Positions 38,423 through 46,441 of a DNA stretch of 64,000 nt are shown in pieces. The stretch is from the NCBI RefSeq assembly GCF_027924565.1, contig NZ_AP027041.1:2356001-2420000 (forward strand). Direction: 5' to 3'. The stretch comes from Lysobacter auxotrophicus (lineage in GTDB: Bacteria; Pseudomonadota; Gammaproteobacteria; Xanthomonadales; Xanthomonadaceae). A program made the position numbers and the translations under genes. The first letter of the stretch is position 1. Each line of letters begins with the position of its first letter. The notes beneath the pieces are model-generated. The model did not search any database and was not told the DNA's origin. It saw nothing but the letters and a program-made list of their open reading frames with translations.

Positions 38423-39190
38423 ATGCCCAGGGACGTTTCCATTGCCCATCTGCATCCGGACTTCAGGGCGCGTGTGTCGCGACTTGCCTCCGGCCTGAGT
38501 CAAACACCGTTCCAACTCTTCGAGGGGTTCCGCTCACCCGAACGTCAGCGCGACCTGTTCCGCCAAGGTCGCGGCGATGGTCGCCGAATTGTTACCAATG
38601 CTGATGCGTGGCAGTCATACCATCAGTACGGCCTCGCGGCGGATTTCGTGCTGCTCATCGACGGTGTCTGGTCATGGTCGTCCGACGCGGGGCTGGACGC
38701 TCACTGGAAGCTCCTACGCAAGCTAGCCGGACAAGCGGGTCTGGAATGCCTGAGCTGGGAGGCGCCGCACGTTCAATTTCCCGGCCTCAGCTGGCGGGGT
38801 TTGATGAAAGGTGAGTATCCGTCGGGAGGCGATGCCACTTGGGCCGAGCATCTGCAAGAGTCCATCCAACGCTGGAAGCGTAGCGGTCAGGCCGCACCTC
38901 CGGTCCCTTCTGAGGTTCCGCATCGACCAGCAATCCAGGCAGCGGAGGCACACTCAGGCAACGGGACTTCGGACAGGGCCTCCGGCACCTATTCCCGCGT
39001 GGCGGCGAGACATGGGTTGCGCTTACGGTCCGGACCGGGCGTCCACTTCAACGTGGTGGATGTCCTGCCATTAGGCCGGCAAGTGTCGGTCATGCGCGTC
39101 GACGGCGAATGGGTCGCGGTCGACCTCAACTTCGATGGCTACGCAGACGGCTATTGCCACGCGGGCTACCTCGAGCCGATCGCAGCTTGA
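38423..39190 (+). CDS. M15 family peptidase with C-terminal SH3 domain
   Basis: 255-aa protein without signal peptide. N-terminal M15/VanY-like L-Ala-D-Glu or D-Ala-D-Ala peptidase with zinc ligands His67 and Asp74 (SYHQYGLAADF) and His116 (APHVQF), and FEGFRSPERQ. A C-terminal SH3b (about 207-250, LRLRSGPGVHFNVVDVLP) would bind the cell wall. Phage endolysins have this make-up. AGGAGG precedes ATG 38423. Gap to the membrane protein gene is 12 bp, so the two form an operon. Composition is that of the island. Confidence 0.8.
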   Translation: MPRDVSIAHLHPDFRARVSRLASGLSQTPFQLFEGFRSPERQRDLFRQGRGDGRRIVTNADAWQSYHQYGLAADFVLLIDGVWSWSSDAGLDAHWKLLRKLAGQAGLECLSWEAPHVQFPGLSWRGLMKGEYPSGGDATWAEHLQESIQRWKRSGQAAPPVPSEVPHRPAIQAAEAHSGNGTSDRASGTYSRVAARHGLRLRSGPGVHFNVVDVLPLGRQVSVMRVDGEWVAVDLNFDGYADGYCHAGYLEPIAA

Positions 39191-39202
39191 AGGAGGCGAT
39201 CC

Positions 39203-40159
39203 ATGCTGCACTCATCCGAAAAGCCATGCCCACGGCTTTGGCGCCAGCTGTTCGAGGAACTTCGCTCGTGTAAAGGCGTCGACGGCCAAGGTGTACCGCG
39301 CGAGCTTCTGCATGAACTCCAGAACTTGTCCGCGGATACTGCTGAAGCGTGGGAACTCTATCGGCTCGATGCTGCGATGTTGGAATACCTCAGCGATCAA
39401 GAACTTCGCCTGCGTATTCTCGCCTATCGTGAACTTCTCCAGCATCTTCTGACCAAGGATGCGTATACGTCGCTGTGCGAGAACCTGTCACTGAGTAACG
39501 AGCGCGCAGATCTTCTGAACGAAGCAAAGGGATTAGCTAGCCGGATGTATCGGCGGTACGTCCTGGTGCCTTCGGTCGAGGCACTACGCGCGGACATCGC
39601 AATGAAGATCTTTCTGTCTGTGGCCACGGCCTGTGTAGCCGTCGCATTGCTCGAGGTCTTCGATCCACGACAGCTGAGCAATTTTGCCGGGGAGTGGCGC
39701 ATCTATCTGGTGGCAGCGGCAGCAGGCGCGTCGGGAGCTGCGGTCAGCACCACTGTCCGCTTGTACCGCGTTGACCCTAGGCACGAGCCACTGTTGACAT
39801 GGATGAGCCTGGAACAAGGAAAGCCTTCGCTTTGGGTAGCCCCGGTACTCGGAGCGGTGTTCGGAATGGTACTCGTGCTCCTGATCAACGCGGGGGTGAT
39901 CTCGGGCGCGCTGTTCCCCGCGAACCTGGACGACCCAGCACGTGCGCCGAAACTGATGATCTGGGCGTTCATCGCCGGGTGGGCGGAGCGCTTTGTTCCG
40001 GACGTTCTCAACAAACTGGCGGCGATCCGCACCACCCGTCCACCGGATGAATTTCTGCGGACCCGATACGCAAACGAAGCACGCGCTGGGACATCCAACG
40101 GGACGTCCTCGGTTCATGGCGAGCCGGACCAAGCGACGATTGACAGGGCGGTCGGCTGA
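39203..40159 (+). CDS. multi-pass membrane protein of unknown function, 318 aa
   Basis: Long helical, cytoplasmic-looking N-terminus (1-125, Leu/Glu-rich), then hydrophobic segments at about 130-150, 168-188, 211-237 and a weaker one at 250-266, ending in WAFIAGWAERFVPDVL, a motif found in a group of uncharacterised membrane proteins, and a polar tail. A GGAGG site precedes ATG 39203. Paired with the M15/SH3 peptidase; it might be a holin-like partner or an accessory-island effector, but nothing shows which. Confidence 0.7.
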   Translation: MLHSSEKPCPRLWRQLFEELRSCKGVDGQGVPRELLHELQNLSADTAEAWELYRLDAAMLEYLSDQELRLRILAYRELLQHLLTKDAYTSLCENLSLSNERADLLNEAKGLASRMYRRYVLVPSVEALRADIAMKIFLSVATACVAVALLEVFDPRQLSNFAGEWRIYLVAAAAGASGAAVSTTVRLYRVDPRHEPLLTWMSLEQGKPSLWVAPVLGAVFGMVLVLLINAGVISGALFPANLDDPARAPKLMIWAFIAGWAERFVPDVLNKLAAIRTTRPPDEFLRTRYANEARAGTSNGTSSVHGEPDQATIDRAVG

Positions 40160-40267
40160 GTCACTCCGCCGACACATGCATGCCGGGTCGCCGTTCTCAG
40201 CAGGGGAGAGTTCCTGAACGCCTCTTGTTCCGGCGCTCACAAGCCAAGCTTGAGTCGGAGTAAAAAG

Positions 40268-40291
40268 AAAGGCGCCATTTCTGGCGCCTTT
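40268..40291. terminator. bidirectional terminator
   Basis: Perfect 10-bp stem AAAGGCGCCA/TGGCGCCTTT with a 4-base loop between the convergent membrane protein gene and the toxin-like gene. Confidence 0.85.
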
Positions 40292-40294
40292 GGT

Positions 40295-41038
40295 TCACAT
40301 GCGCGGCAGCTGGTCCGATAGATACCGTTGGACCGCCTGCTCGGGGCTTTCGAGACCTTGGCATGGCTCACGCTTAAGATCGTACACGGCGCAGGTTCCC
40401 CAAGGACGCCAAGGATCCAAGCGCCACGCCGCAAATCCAGGCGGGAAGCCGGCCAGCTGTGGCTGACCGCCGCCGTCGTGCGTGGCCCCATAGCGAGCAC
40501 GATCGAAGTCGCGATTGAGGATTAGCGGCCCCATGCGACCGAAATCGATTTGGTACCAACCATAGATCTGCTGCCAATAGATGTTTCCCATCGCAGCAAG
40601 CTCATACTCGGACCCTCTGTTATAGAACTGTCGCAGCGTGCCGGCCGCGTCGATGAAATTCGGCGTAGGCGATATCACATAGACCCACCCGTTTCCGCCA
40701 TAGTTCTCGGTAACCCAGCGCTGAGCAACGCCCAGGTTCGATGTCGTGCTGACGAATATGGAATTTGGCCTGCTGTTGCCGGACGAAGACCCTTGCACGT
40801 GGTTGTACAACGAGTAATCAGCAGCCGCCTGTACGCGCGTCAGATCCTGCTGCGCACGCGGGATAAACCCGCCATCCTGCTTCACGACGTCCGGGGCTTC
40901 CATCACCGCCCGATACACCACTTGCGCCGGAGGCGCCGGCGTAGGCGCCTGCGCCTGCACCGCATTTGCTCCAATAACAAGAAGCAGCGTTAACGCTGTT
41001 CTTAAGAGCATGCCATTTCTACTTGCTGTTGCGTCCAT
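40295..41038 (-). CDS. AB-toxin A-chain-like ADP-ribosyltransferase (enterotoxin A family)
   Basis: 247-aa secreted protein, signal peptide to about residue 30 (VQAQ). The mature part aligns by eye with cholera/heat-labile enterotoxin A: catalytic Arg43 in VVYRAVMEAP (toxin R7), STTS 97-100 (toxin STS 61-63, identical spacing of 54), Glu144 and Glu146 in SEYELAAMG (toxin ExE 110/112), then WYQIDFG and LAGFPPGFAAWR. Cys216 and Cys226 enclose a loop with Lys222-Arg223, like the nicked A1/A2 loop. The A2-like tail is only about 20 residues and has no KDEL. AAGGAG precedes ATG 41038. Predicted mono-ADP-ribosyltransferase; target unknown. Confidence 0.85.
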   Translation of the reverse strand: MDATASRNGMLLRTALTLLLVIGANAVQAQAPTPAPPAQVVYRAVMEAPDVVKQDGGFIPRAQQDLTRVQAAADYSLYNHVQGSSSGNSRPNSIFVSTTSNLGVAQRWVTENYGGNGWVYVISPTPNFIDAAGTLRQFYNRGSEYELAAMGNIYWQQIYGWYQIDFGRMGPLILNRDFDRARYGATHDGGGQPQLAGFPPGFAAWRLDPWRPWGTCAVYDLKREPCQGLESPEQAVQRYLSDQLPRM

Positions 41039-41153
41039 CGGATTGCTCCTTGTGGTTGGTCAGAGTTCGTAGCTGAAGAAGGCCTTCTTCAACCTCACTC
41101 TGGGCCGGCGCCTGTTCATCGAACAATCAGAATGAGTCGCACGCCTGCGACGA

Positions 41154-41710
41154 TTGCAACTGAACGCCATATGCCATGGTGCTTTCGCGCAGAGCAGCCC
41201 TACCGACATCATCACCATCCGCGCGCGCAGCGCCGACCTCACCGCCGAGCTGCGCAACCGTCGCGAGCGCGGCTGGGACAGCACCACGCTGGGCGCCATC
41301 CTCACCACCCTCGCGGGCGAGCACGGCCTGACGCAGCCATTTCACCCGCGCTGACCGAGCGGCCGTCCACCACCTTGACCAGGCCGAGAGCGACGCCGCC
41401 CTCCTCACGCGTCTGGCGAACCAGCACGACGCCGTGTCCACCATCAAGGCCGGGCACCTGGTTCGCCCCGATCGGCAGCGGCGGCGAGAGCGGCAACGCG
41501 AAGCGGCTGCCAGAAACCTTCGCAACGGAGACAGAGGCGCGCCACGCAGCGCAGGCCGAGTGGGCGCGGTTGCAGCGCGGCGCTGCAACCCTGAGCCTCA
41601 GCATCGCGCTTGGGCGAGCCGCGATGCACCCGGAACTGCAGATTAGTCTCTTTGGCTTCAGCTTTGCAGCCGGCAGCAACGCATGGCTGGCGTCAAAGGT
41701 GATTCACTAG
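41154..41710 (+). pseudogene. phage late control D protein remnant 1
   Basis: Plus-strand pieces of a P2 gpD-like tail protein in three frames: TDIITIRARSADLTAELRNR with LGAILTTLAGEHGL (to about 41354), then HHLDQAESDAALLTRLANQ and STIKAGHL (about 41370-41470), then TFATETEARHAAQAEWARLQ and SIALGRAAMHPEL to the end. At least two frameshifts and no start: a decayed gene. It marks the region as former P2-like prophage. It lies antisense to nothing functional, just upstream of the toxin-like gene. Confidence 0.8.
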
Positions 41711-41884
41711 CTCGGGGTAGCGGTTTCACGACCGTACTCGAGCTCGAATCTCTGGCATGACGCCCAAGGACTCCCGCAATCTCTGAGACAATCTTGCTAA
41801 AGCCTCGGCTCGGGGACATGAACTGACCCCGAGCCCGTCCGCACTTGTCCGGGGATTGCTATCGCCCAGCAACTAGAGCCTGCG

Positions 41885-42189
41885 CTAATCTCCTAGAGGA
41901 TCACGTCCTGCCGCGAAAGTTCGTTCAGCCCTTTGTAGGGCGTGCAACCGGAAACTGCCGGCGCCCCACTCGAACGTGACCGGCTTCTTGTTCGTCAGAT
42001 CAGTCAGAGCGCTGCGTATGTGTTGCGCTTTGCATCCGACCATCCCGGGCCAAGCTGACACCAGTTACACGCTGCCGAGGTTTCGAAGATCACTTGACCA
42101 GAGGGCAAGTTGATTAGCTTTCCTCACATGAAGTCGCATTTGTACCGAACGAGGCGAGCAGCAGGGGCGAGCACAAGGATCGTCTTCAT
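41885..42189 (-). pseudogene. broken B-subunit-like secreted protein
   Basis: From ATG 42189 (GAGG upstream) the minus strand reads MKTILVLAP, then a frame change gives LLLASFGTNATSCEES, completing a signal peptide; after a stop the next frame has NLPSGQVIFETSAACNWCQ and SDAKRNTYAAL, and a last shift gives TDLTNKKPVTFEWGAG. Put together it resembles the intact 103-aa protein at 43378 (K-x-x-YAALTxL-x-x-KKPV-x-F pattern). At least three lesions. It starts 50 bp after the repeat/PKD gene stop. Confidence 0.6.
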
Positions 42190-42239
42190 CACAGTCCTCG
42201 AAGTGTGATATTTGCTCTGTGCTGCACCTAGACAGCCCG

Positions 42240-43343
42240 CTAGTTCAGGAGAAGGTAAAGGACCGGAGTGATATCCACAGGAGGGGGCGGAGATGTCACG
42301 ACGACGGTGCGGGTCGTCTGATCCGTGTGACCTGATGAATCGGTTGCGCGCAAGGTGACGTCGTACGAACCCGACTTGGCGTAAGTATGTTCCGGATCCT
42401 GGGCAGTCGAAGTACCGCCATCCCCAAAGGTCCAGTTCCATGCAACTATCGCCTCGCTATCTGTAGACAAGTCCTGGAACTTCACCCAGAGCTCCACGGC
42501 GACATACACGAAGCTTGCGGTGGGCGCACCGAACGGCCCGATTCGCCATCCGTACGCAGCGGTCCCGCATCGCGTCGTTGCTGCTTGCCCCAGTGTCTGC
42601 CATCCAGCCGGCATAGGCGAGTAGGAGCAGATGACCATGTTGTTTTGGGGGATCCGTATCCGATGAGCGGAAGCGCCGTTGCAAGGAACAGAGCCCACCG
42701 TTTCCGTGATAACGAAGCCTTCCGGCGGCAGCGTGTCAGCGCACACCAGTTGATTATCCGTGGGAATGCGCAGTGTGTAGGCGCCCGCTCCATTGCATGA
42801 ACTGGAAGACGTGTACGCAGTTGCGGCGTAGCCACGGCCAAGCGGCGTACCGACGCAGACCTTGATTCCGTCTGTTAGCGATCGGATCGTCCAGCGATAC
42901 ATGCCAGCGCACCCGGATCCTGGCCCGATGGAAGTCACGCCGAATCCCGCCGGAAAGATCGTCGCATTGCATATCGACATGTTGGTTCGAGCGGCATAAA
43001 TCTTCCAGCGCTTCACGCCGCGGCATACAGAAGTGTTGTCGACGATCTCAGTGACCACGTGCTGCGATGGCATGGGCGAGTTCGCGCAGATGAGTAGCCC
43101 GTCGGAGGGCGGCTGCACTTTCCATCCAGTGCCTCCCGTGCATTGCGACACGCCGACCAGCGCCTCGGTTACAACGTAGCCCGAAGGGACTGCGGAAAAT
43201 GAGCAAATGATCGATCCCGGCGGTGCCAGCTGGGCACGAGCCTGATTCACGGGCACTGCAACACAGAAGGTGAGAAGAGCTAATACCAAGGCGTTAAAAG
43301 CGCGCCCCTTCATTGCGCGCAACGTACTCATCAATCCTTTCAT
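42240..43343 (-). CDS. secreted Cys-repeat protein with PKD domain
   Basis: 367 aa with a signal peptide (to about residue 37, QARAQ). Six tandem repeats of about 37-38 residues fill residues 40-266, each of pattern IC-x(4-6)-P-x-G-x-VVTE ... C-x-G ... W-x-I and each holding two Cys. A PKD beta-sandwich follows (268-345, WNWTFGDGGTSTAQDPEHTY, GSYDVTLRATDSSG) and a short C-terminal tail with PPPPVDI. No family recognised for the repeats. GAGGG precedes ATG 43343, 34 bp after the B-like gene, so the two are probably cotranscribed. PKD domains usually mediate protein or glycan contacts. Confidence 0.75.
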   Translation of the reverse strand: MKGLMSTLRAMKGRAFNALVLALLTFCVAVPVNQARAQLAPPGSIICSFSAVPSGYVVTEALVGVSQCTGGTGWKVQPPSDGLLICANSPMPSQHVVTEIVDNTSVCRGVKRWKIYAARTNMSICNATIFPAGFGVTSIGPGSGCAGMYRWTIRSLTDGIKVCVGTPLGRGYAATAYTSSSSCNGAGAYTLRIPTDNQLVCADTLPPEGFVITETVGSVPCNGASAHRIRIPQNNMVICSYSPMPAGWQTLGQAATTRCGTAAYGWRIGPFGAPTASFVYVAVELWVKFQDLSTDSEAIVAWNWTFGDGGTSTAQDPEHTYAKSGSYDVTLRATDSSGHTDQTTRTVVVTSPPPPVDITPVLYLLLN

Positions 43344-43377
43344 CGTACCCTCGCTAAGATTGGCTGGAACGCTGACG

Positions 43378-43689
43378 CTATTGGTAGACGAACAGTGACT
43401 GAAGATTCGTACCCCAACCGGCGCAGCCGGTCGCATTGGAGACCTCGAGTTCCACCTGTTTTCCCGCGGAAAGGGCGGTCAATGCCGCGGCATACATCTC
43501 TTTTCCGCCGGTATTGGCTAGCTCGATAGTGAAGACGTCCGTACCACAGAGCCCTCCTGGAGAGACTTGCACATAGACCTTCCCCACGTACGGGCGAAGC
43601 GAAACAATATTCACCCTCCCTCCAGTCTCACCAGCATTTGCAGTGAACCCGAGCGTAAGCAGGAGCGCGATCGAGACAAGCTTCTTCAT
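43378..43689 (-). CDS. small secreted protein resembling AB5 toxin B subunits (OB-fold)
   Basis: 103 aa with a clear signal peptide (MKKLVSIALLLTLGFTANA, cleaved about residue 19). Mature 84 residues: strand-rich RVNIVSLRPYVGKVYVQV, LCGTDVFTIE, then a helix-like KEMYAAALTALSAGKQVELEV and GCAGW. One Cys pair (48/89). Size, signal, Cys pair and this order resemble SubB/pertussis-S2-type pentameric B subunits, which bind glycans; the assignment is by pattern only. AGGAG precedes ATG 43689. It heads the minus-strand cassette containing the A-chain-like gene. Confidence 0.6.
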   Translation of the reverse strand: MKKLVSIALLLTLGFTANAGETGGRVNIVSLRPYVGKVYVQVSPGGLCGTDVFTIELANTGGKEMYAAALTALSAGKQVELEVSNATGCAGWGTNLQSLFVYQ

Positions 43690-43976
43690 GGCTACAATCT
43701 CCTTATTTGCAGTGGCGGTGCGCGTAAGTCGGCACCAACGGCGGGACTTGCTATCCAAGGCGCGGTTGTTTTACGCGCGCCTCATTACATACGAGTGCTG
43801 AACACTCGGCGTTGCCGGTGCTCACGGAGGTGTGGGAAATTGAATCGCAGTCCTTGCCCTTATCTTCTCCTTGGCGAATTCGCCAGAAATCGCAACGCAC
43901 CACGCCGCCCATCATTTCGGCAGTCGATCAAAATTGCGCTGGTGCGTGACCCAGGTTCGGCCGAATCCCCTGACCG

Positions 43977-44330
43977 ATGCCACCGAGATTACGTTTACTC
44001 GGCCCGGTGGTGTCAAGCCTTCTTAGCCTGGTTGGGAAACCCGTCGTGTGGGACGTCAATTTCGGCACGTCGAGGAGGTGGAGCGCCCCGCTCGAGAGCG
44101 TCGCCGTGCGCCGTCGACCACCTGGACCATACCGAAAGCGCTGCCGCCCTGCTCATGCACCTGGCGAAGCAGCACGACGCCGCATTCGCCATCAAGGCCG
44201 GGAACCTGCTGTTCGCGTCGATCGGCGGCGGCAGGACTACAAGCGGTCAGCCGCTGTCACCATCCATCGCACAGTCTGGGCGACAGCGGCCTAGGTACTG
44301 CTCTGGATCTGGAATCCCAGTGAGCGGCTT
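43977..44330 (+). pseudogene. phage late control D protein remnant 2
   Basis: Plus-strand fragments resembling the same part of gpD as remnant 1: VDHLDHTESAAALLMHLAKQ, DAAFAIKAGNLLFASIGGG and TTSGQPLSPS (about 44110-44275). No start, and shifted frames around. It is a second, diverged copy of the gpD piece, on the other side of the B-like/PKD cassette. The two copies therefore bracket 41.7-44.0 kb. Confidence 0.7.
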
Positions 44331-44989
44331 CAGAGCTTGGGAGCGTTGATGCACCACACCCTGGACTGGTGAGGGCTGCACGTCATCTCGTCCGATCTGC
44401 CCAAGAACTGTCGGAGACGGCCGATCTATCCTGAATCAGTAGCTCAGCGGCAGACTCAAGTTCTTCAAGGTCGTCGAACCATGTTGAAGGGACGAGGGAT
44501 CGAGGTGGGTCCGGCAAGGACATGACACCGATTTCGCGCTACAAGATGGAGCGATGCTGGCTTTCTGCGCGCTCGTCGCGGTTCTCGGGGCGATGGCGGA
44601 CTGGCTGTTGACGCGGGATGACCTCAGGAACTTGCCTGCAAGGGAGCCTCAACAGTTGCCTGCAGCGAGATGGGTCCCTCTGACGGTGGACGTATTGCAC
44701 TAGCTGCAATCGCCGGTGGTGTCGTCTGGCTGCTGATGGTCGACACGCTGGAGGGTGGTAACAAACGGCAGTCACCTGGGTCCTCCTCATGTCGCTCTTT
44801 GCTGGCTTCGCGGCGCCGGACCTTGGTTTAGGCCTGAAGCGACGTATCCCCCGAGGCATTTCTCGCCCATATCGGGGCGGGCACACCTCCGACGGAAAAA
44901 TCCGACCGTTCGGATCGCAAATGAGCCACGCACACAGACATGGAAAGGGCCGACGACGAGATGATCCCAATCGTGTTGGCGTTGGATGA
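44331..44989. other. intergenic region in the island, no gene supported
   Basis: About 660 bp of island DNA with short open frames only. A stretch at 44523-44550 (MTPISRYKMERCWLSA in one frame) looks like the start of a gene but stops soon; possibly another decayed phage gene. Nothing further recognised. Confidence 0.4.
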
Positions 44990-46132
44990 TCAGGTGGTCG
45001 CGCCAGGGCGTACCGGAGGAGCCGTCGGCGCCTTGCCCGAGTACGCACGAGGATCCTTGATCAACGCAAAGTACCGCTGAAGATTCGGCGGTCGGTATGA
45101 AGGGTCGGCGTCCCAGCGCGCACGTACAGATGGATGCAGCTTCTGGGTTTGATCCGTCGTGGTGCTCGAAGCGGTGGGCTGCTCGGTCTTCGATGCGGCA
45201 AGGCCTATAGCCCGGTCGATACCCGCAGTCACGCGATAAAGGCCTGTCTTCGAATCGTGCATTTCGCCCAGCGGATTCGGCTCCAGAGGGTTTGCGGCTT
45301 CCACTGCGTGATCCATCTGCAGTCCGTTCGCGACCGCGTTGTCGCGCATCCACCCGAGTGAGATGTCCGACAAGCTGCCCTTGGTTTTATGGGACGGCGG
45401 ATATCCACCACCGATGTCGCTGTGCACGCCAGCGAACCAGACCTGTTCCACCTTCTGTCCCGCCTTGGGGACTGGAGCCCAGCGCGCTGCCTCGAACGGT
45501 GCACGGCGCTCATCGATCGCGAGAGCCTGGCACGCGTACTCGACGGTTCCACTCAGCTCGACGTCGTGGAATTTGTATTTGTCAGCCGTTAGCCAGCGAA
45601 TGCCGCGGACCGGAATGCCGAGTGCGCCCACCGTGTCCCAGACGCCGATCATCCGGACGGGGATCGGATTGGCCTTGGCGAGCGAATGGATGCACCTGAA
45701 GGAGGTGGGACGCTCGTCGTTCGGTCCGTCGCCATCGCAGTACATCGTGGCGACCTGGGCATATAGCTTCAGGAACCGCGGGTTCAAAATGCCACACTTC
45801 CGAATCAGACCGGCCAGACTGCGAACCGTGTAGGCGCCGCGGCTGAAGCCAAACAGGAAGATCTCGTCGCCTACTTCGTAGTTCGACATCAGGAACCGAT
45901 ACGCCTCGTAGAGGTTCATATCGAGGCCTTTCCCGAACGCACCGCCAGTGAGTCGATCGAGCTGGTTTCCCGTGCCAACCCCCTCATCGTAGTAGGTGAT
46001 CTGGGGGACCCCGCCGGCATTCTTCGCAACCCGCATCGCGAGCTGGAGCACGTTCGTTGGACACGCGTGGCCGTCACGCGTTTGATCTGCCCGGTTCCAC
46101 GTGCCGTCACAGAAGATCGCTAGACGCTTCAT
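44990..46132 (-). CDS. DUF2235 (Tle1-like) alpha/beta hydrolase
   Basis: 380-aa protein of the DUF2235 family, which includes type VI secretion phospholipase effectors (Tle1). Starts RLAIFCDGTWNRADQ; nucleophile elbow GFSRGAYTVRSLAG with Ser97; Asp166 in GVWDTVGALG and His237 in FAGVHSDIGGGY complete a plausible triad. Expected activity is on phospholipids or other esters. No signal peptide and no VgrG or PAAR domain in the gene, but effectors of this type need none. Island composition. A T6SS link is not shown in the window. Confidence 0.85.
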   Translation of the reverse strand: MKRLAIFCDGTWNRADQTRDGHACPTNVLQLAMRVAKNAGGVPQITYYDEGVGTGNQLDRLTGGAFGKGLDMNLYEAYRFLMSNYEVGDEIFLFGFSRGAYTVRSLAGLIRKCGILNPRFLKLYAQVATMYCDGDGPNDERPTSFRCIHSLAKANPIPVRMIGVWDTVGALGIPVRGIRWLTADKYKFHDVELSGTVEYACQALAIDERRAPFEAARWAPVPKAGQKVEQVWFAGVHSDIGGGYPPSHKTKGSLSDISLGWMRDNAVANGLQMDHAVEAANPLEPNPLGEMHDSKTGLYRVTAGIDRAIGLAASKTEQPTASSTTTDQTQKLHPSVRARWDADPSYRPPNLQRYFALIKDPRAYSGKAPTAPPVRPGATT

Positions 46133-46441
46133 GGTCGCTGCTCCTTACCCTGCCAACCAAATCAACGCCATGGGTTCGAGGCGCAGGCCAGATCTCACGC
46201 TCGCAGCGCGGCAGTCCAACGCTCACCGGCCCCGTGGCGCGGTTCTTGGCCGAAAGCCTCCCAGCAGGTCGGAGAACCGGGCCCTCAGCCTCTTGTCCCA
46301 CCGCAGTGCGGCCATCTATCGTTGCCCTGGGGGACAACCTCATGGATGAAGCCGAAGGCTTGAAGCCCGCGGCATCGGCCCATTCGCGCCGCTTCCGCGC
46401 GCGATGCGCCTTACAGACGGCGGAAGAACACAGGGGGATGT
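46133..46441. other. intergenic region between divergent island genes
   Basis: About 310 bp between the DUF2235 gene and the 339-aa gene. No promoter elements were identified with confidence. Confidence 0.35.

Noticed and set aside
40295-40360. KDEL-type ER-retention tail on the toxin-like protein
   Set aside because: The protein ends in QLPRM; no KDEL or RDEL is present and the A2-like tail is short.
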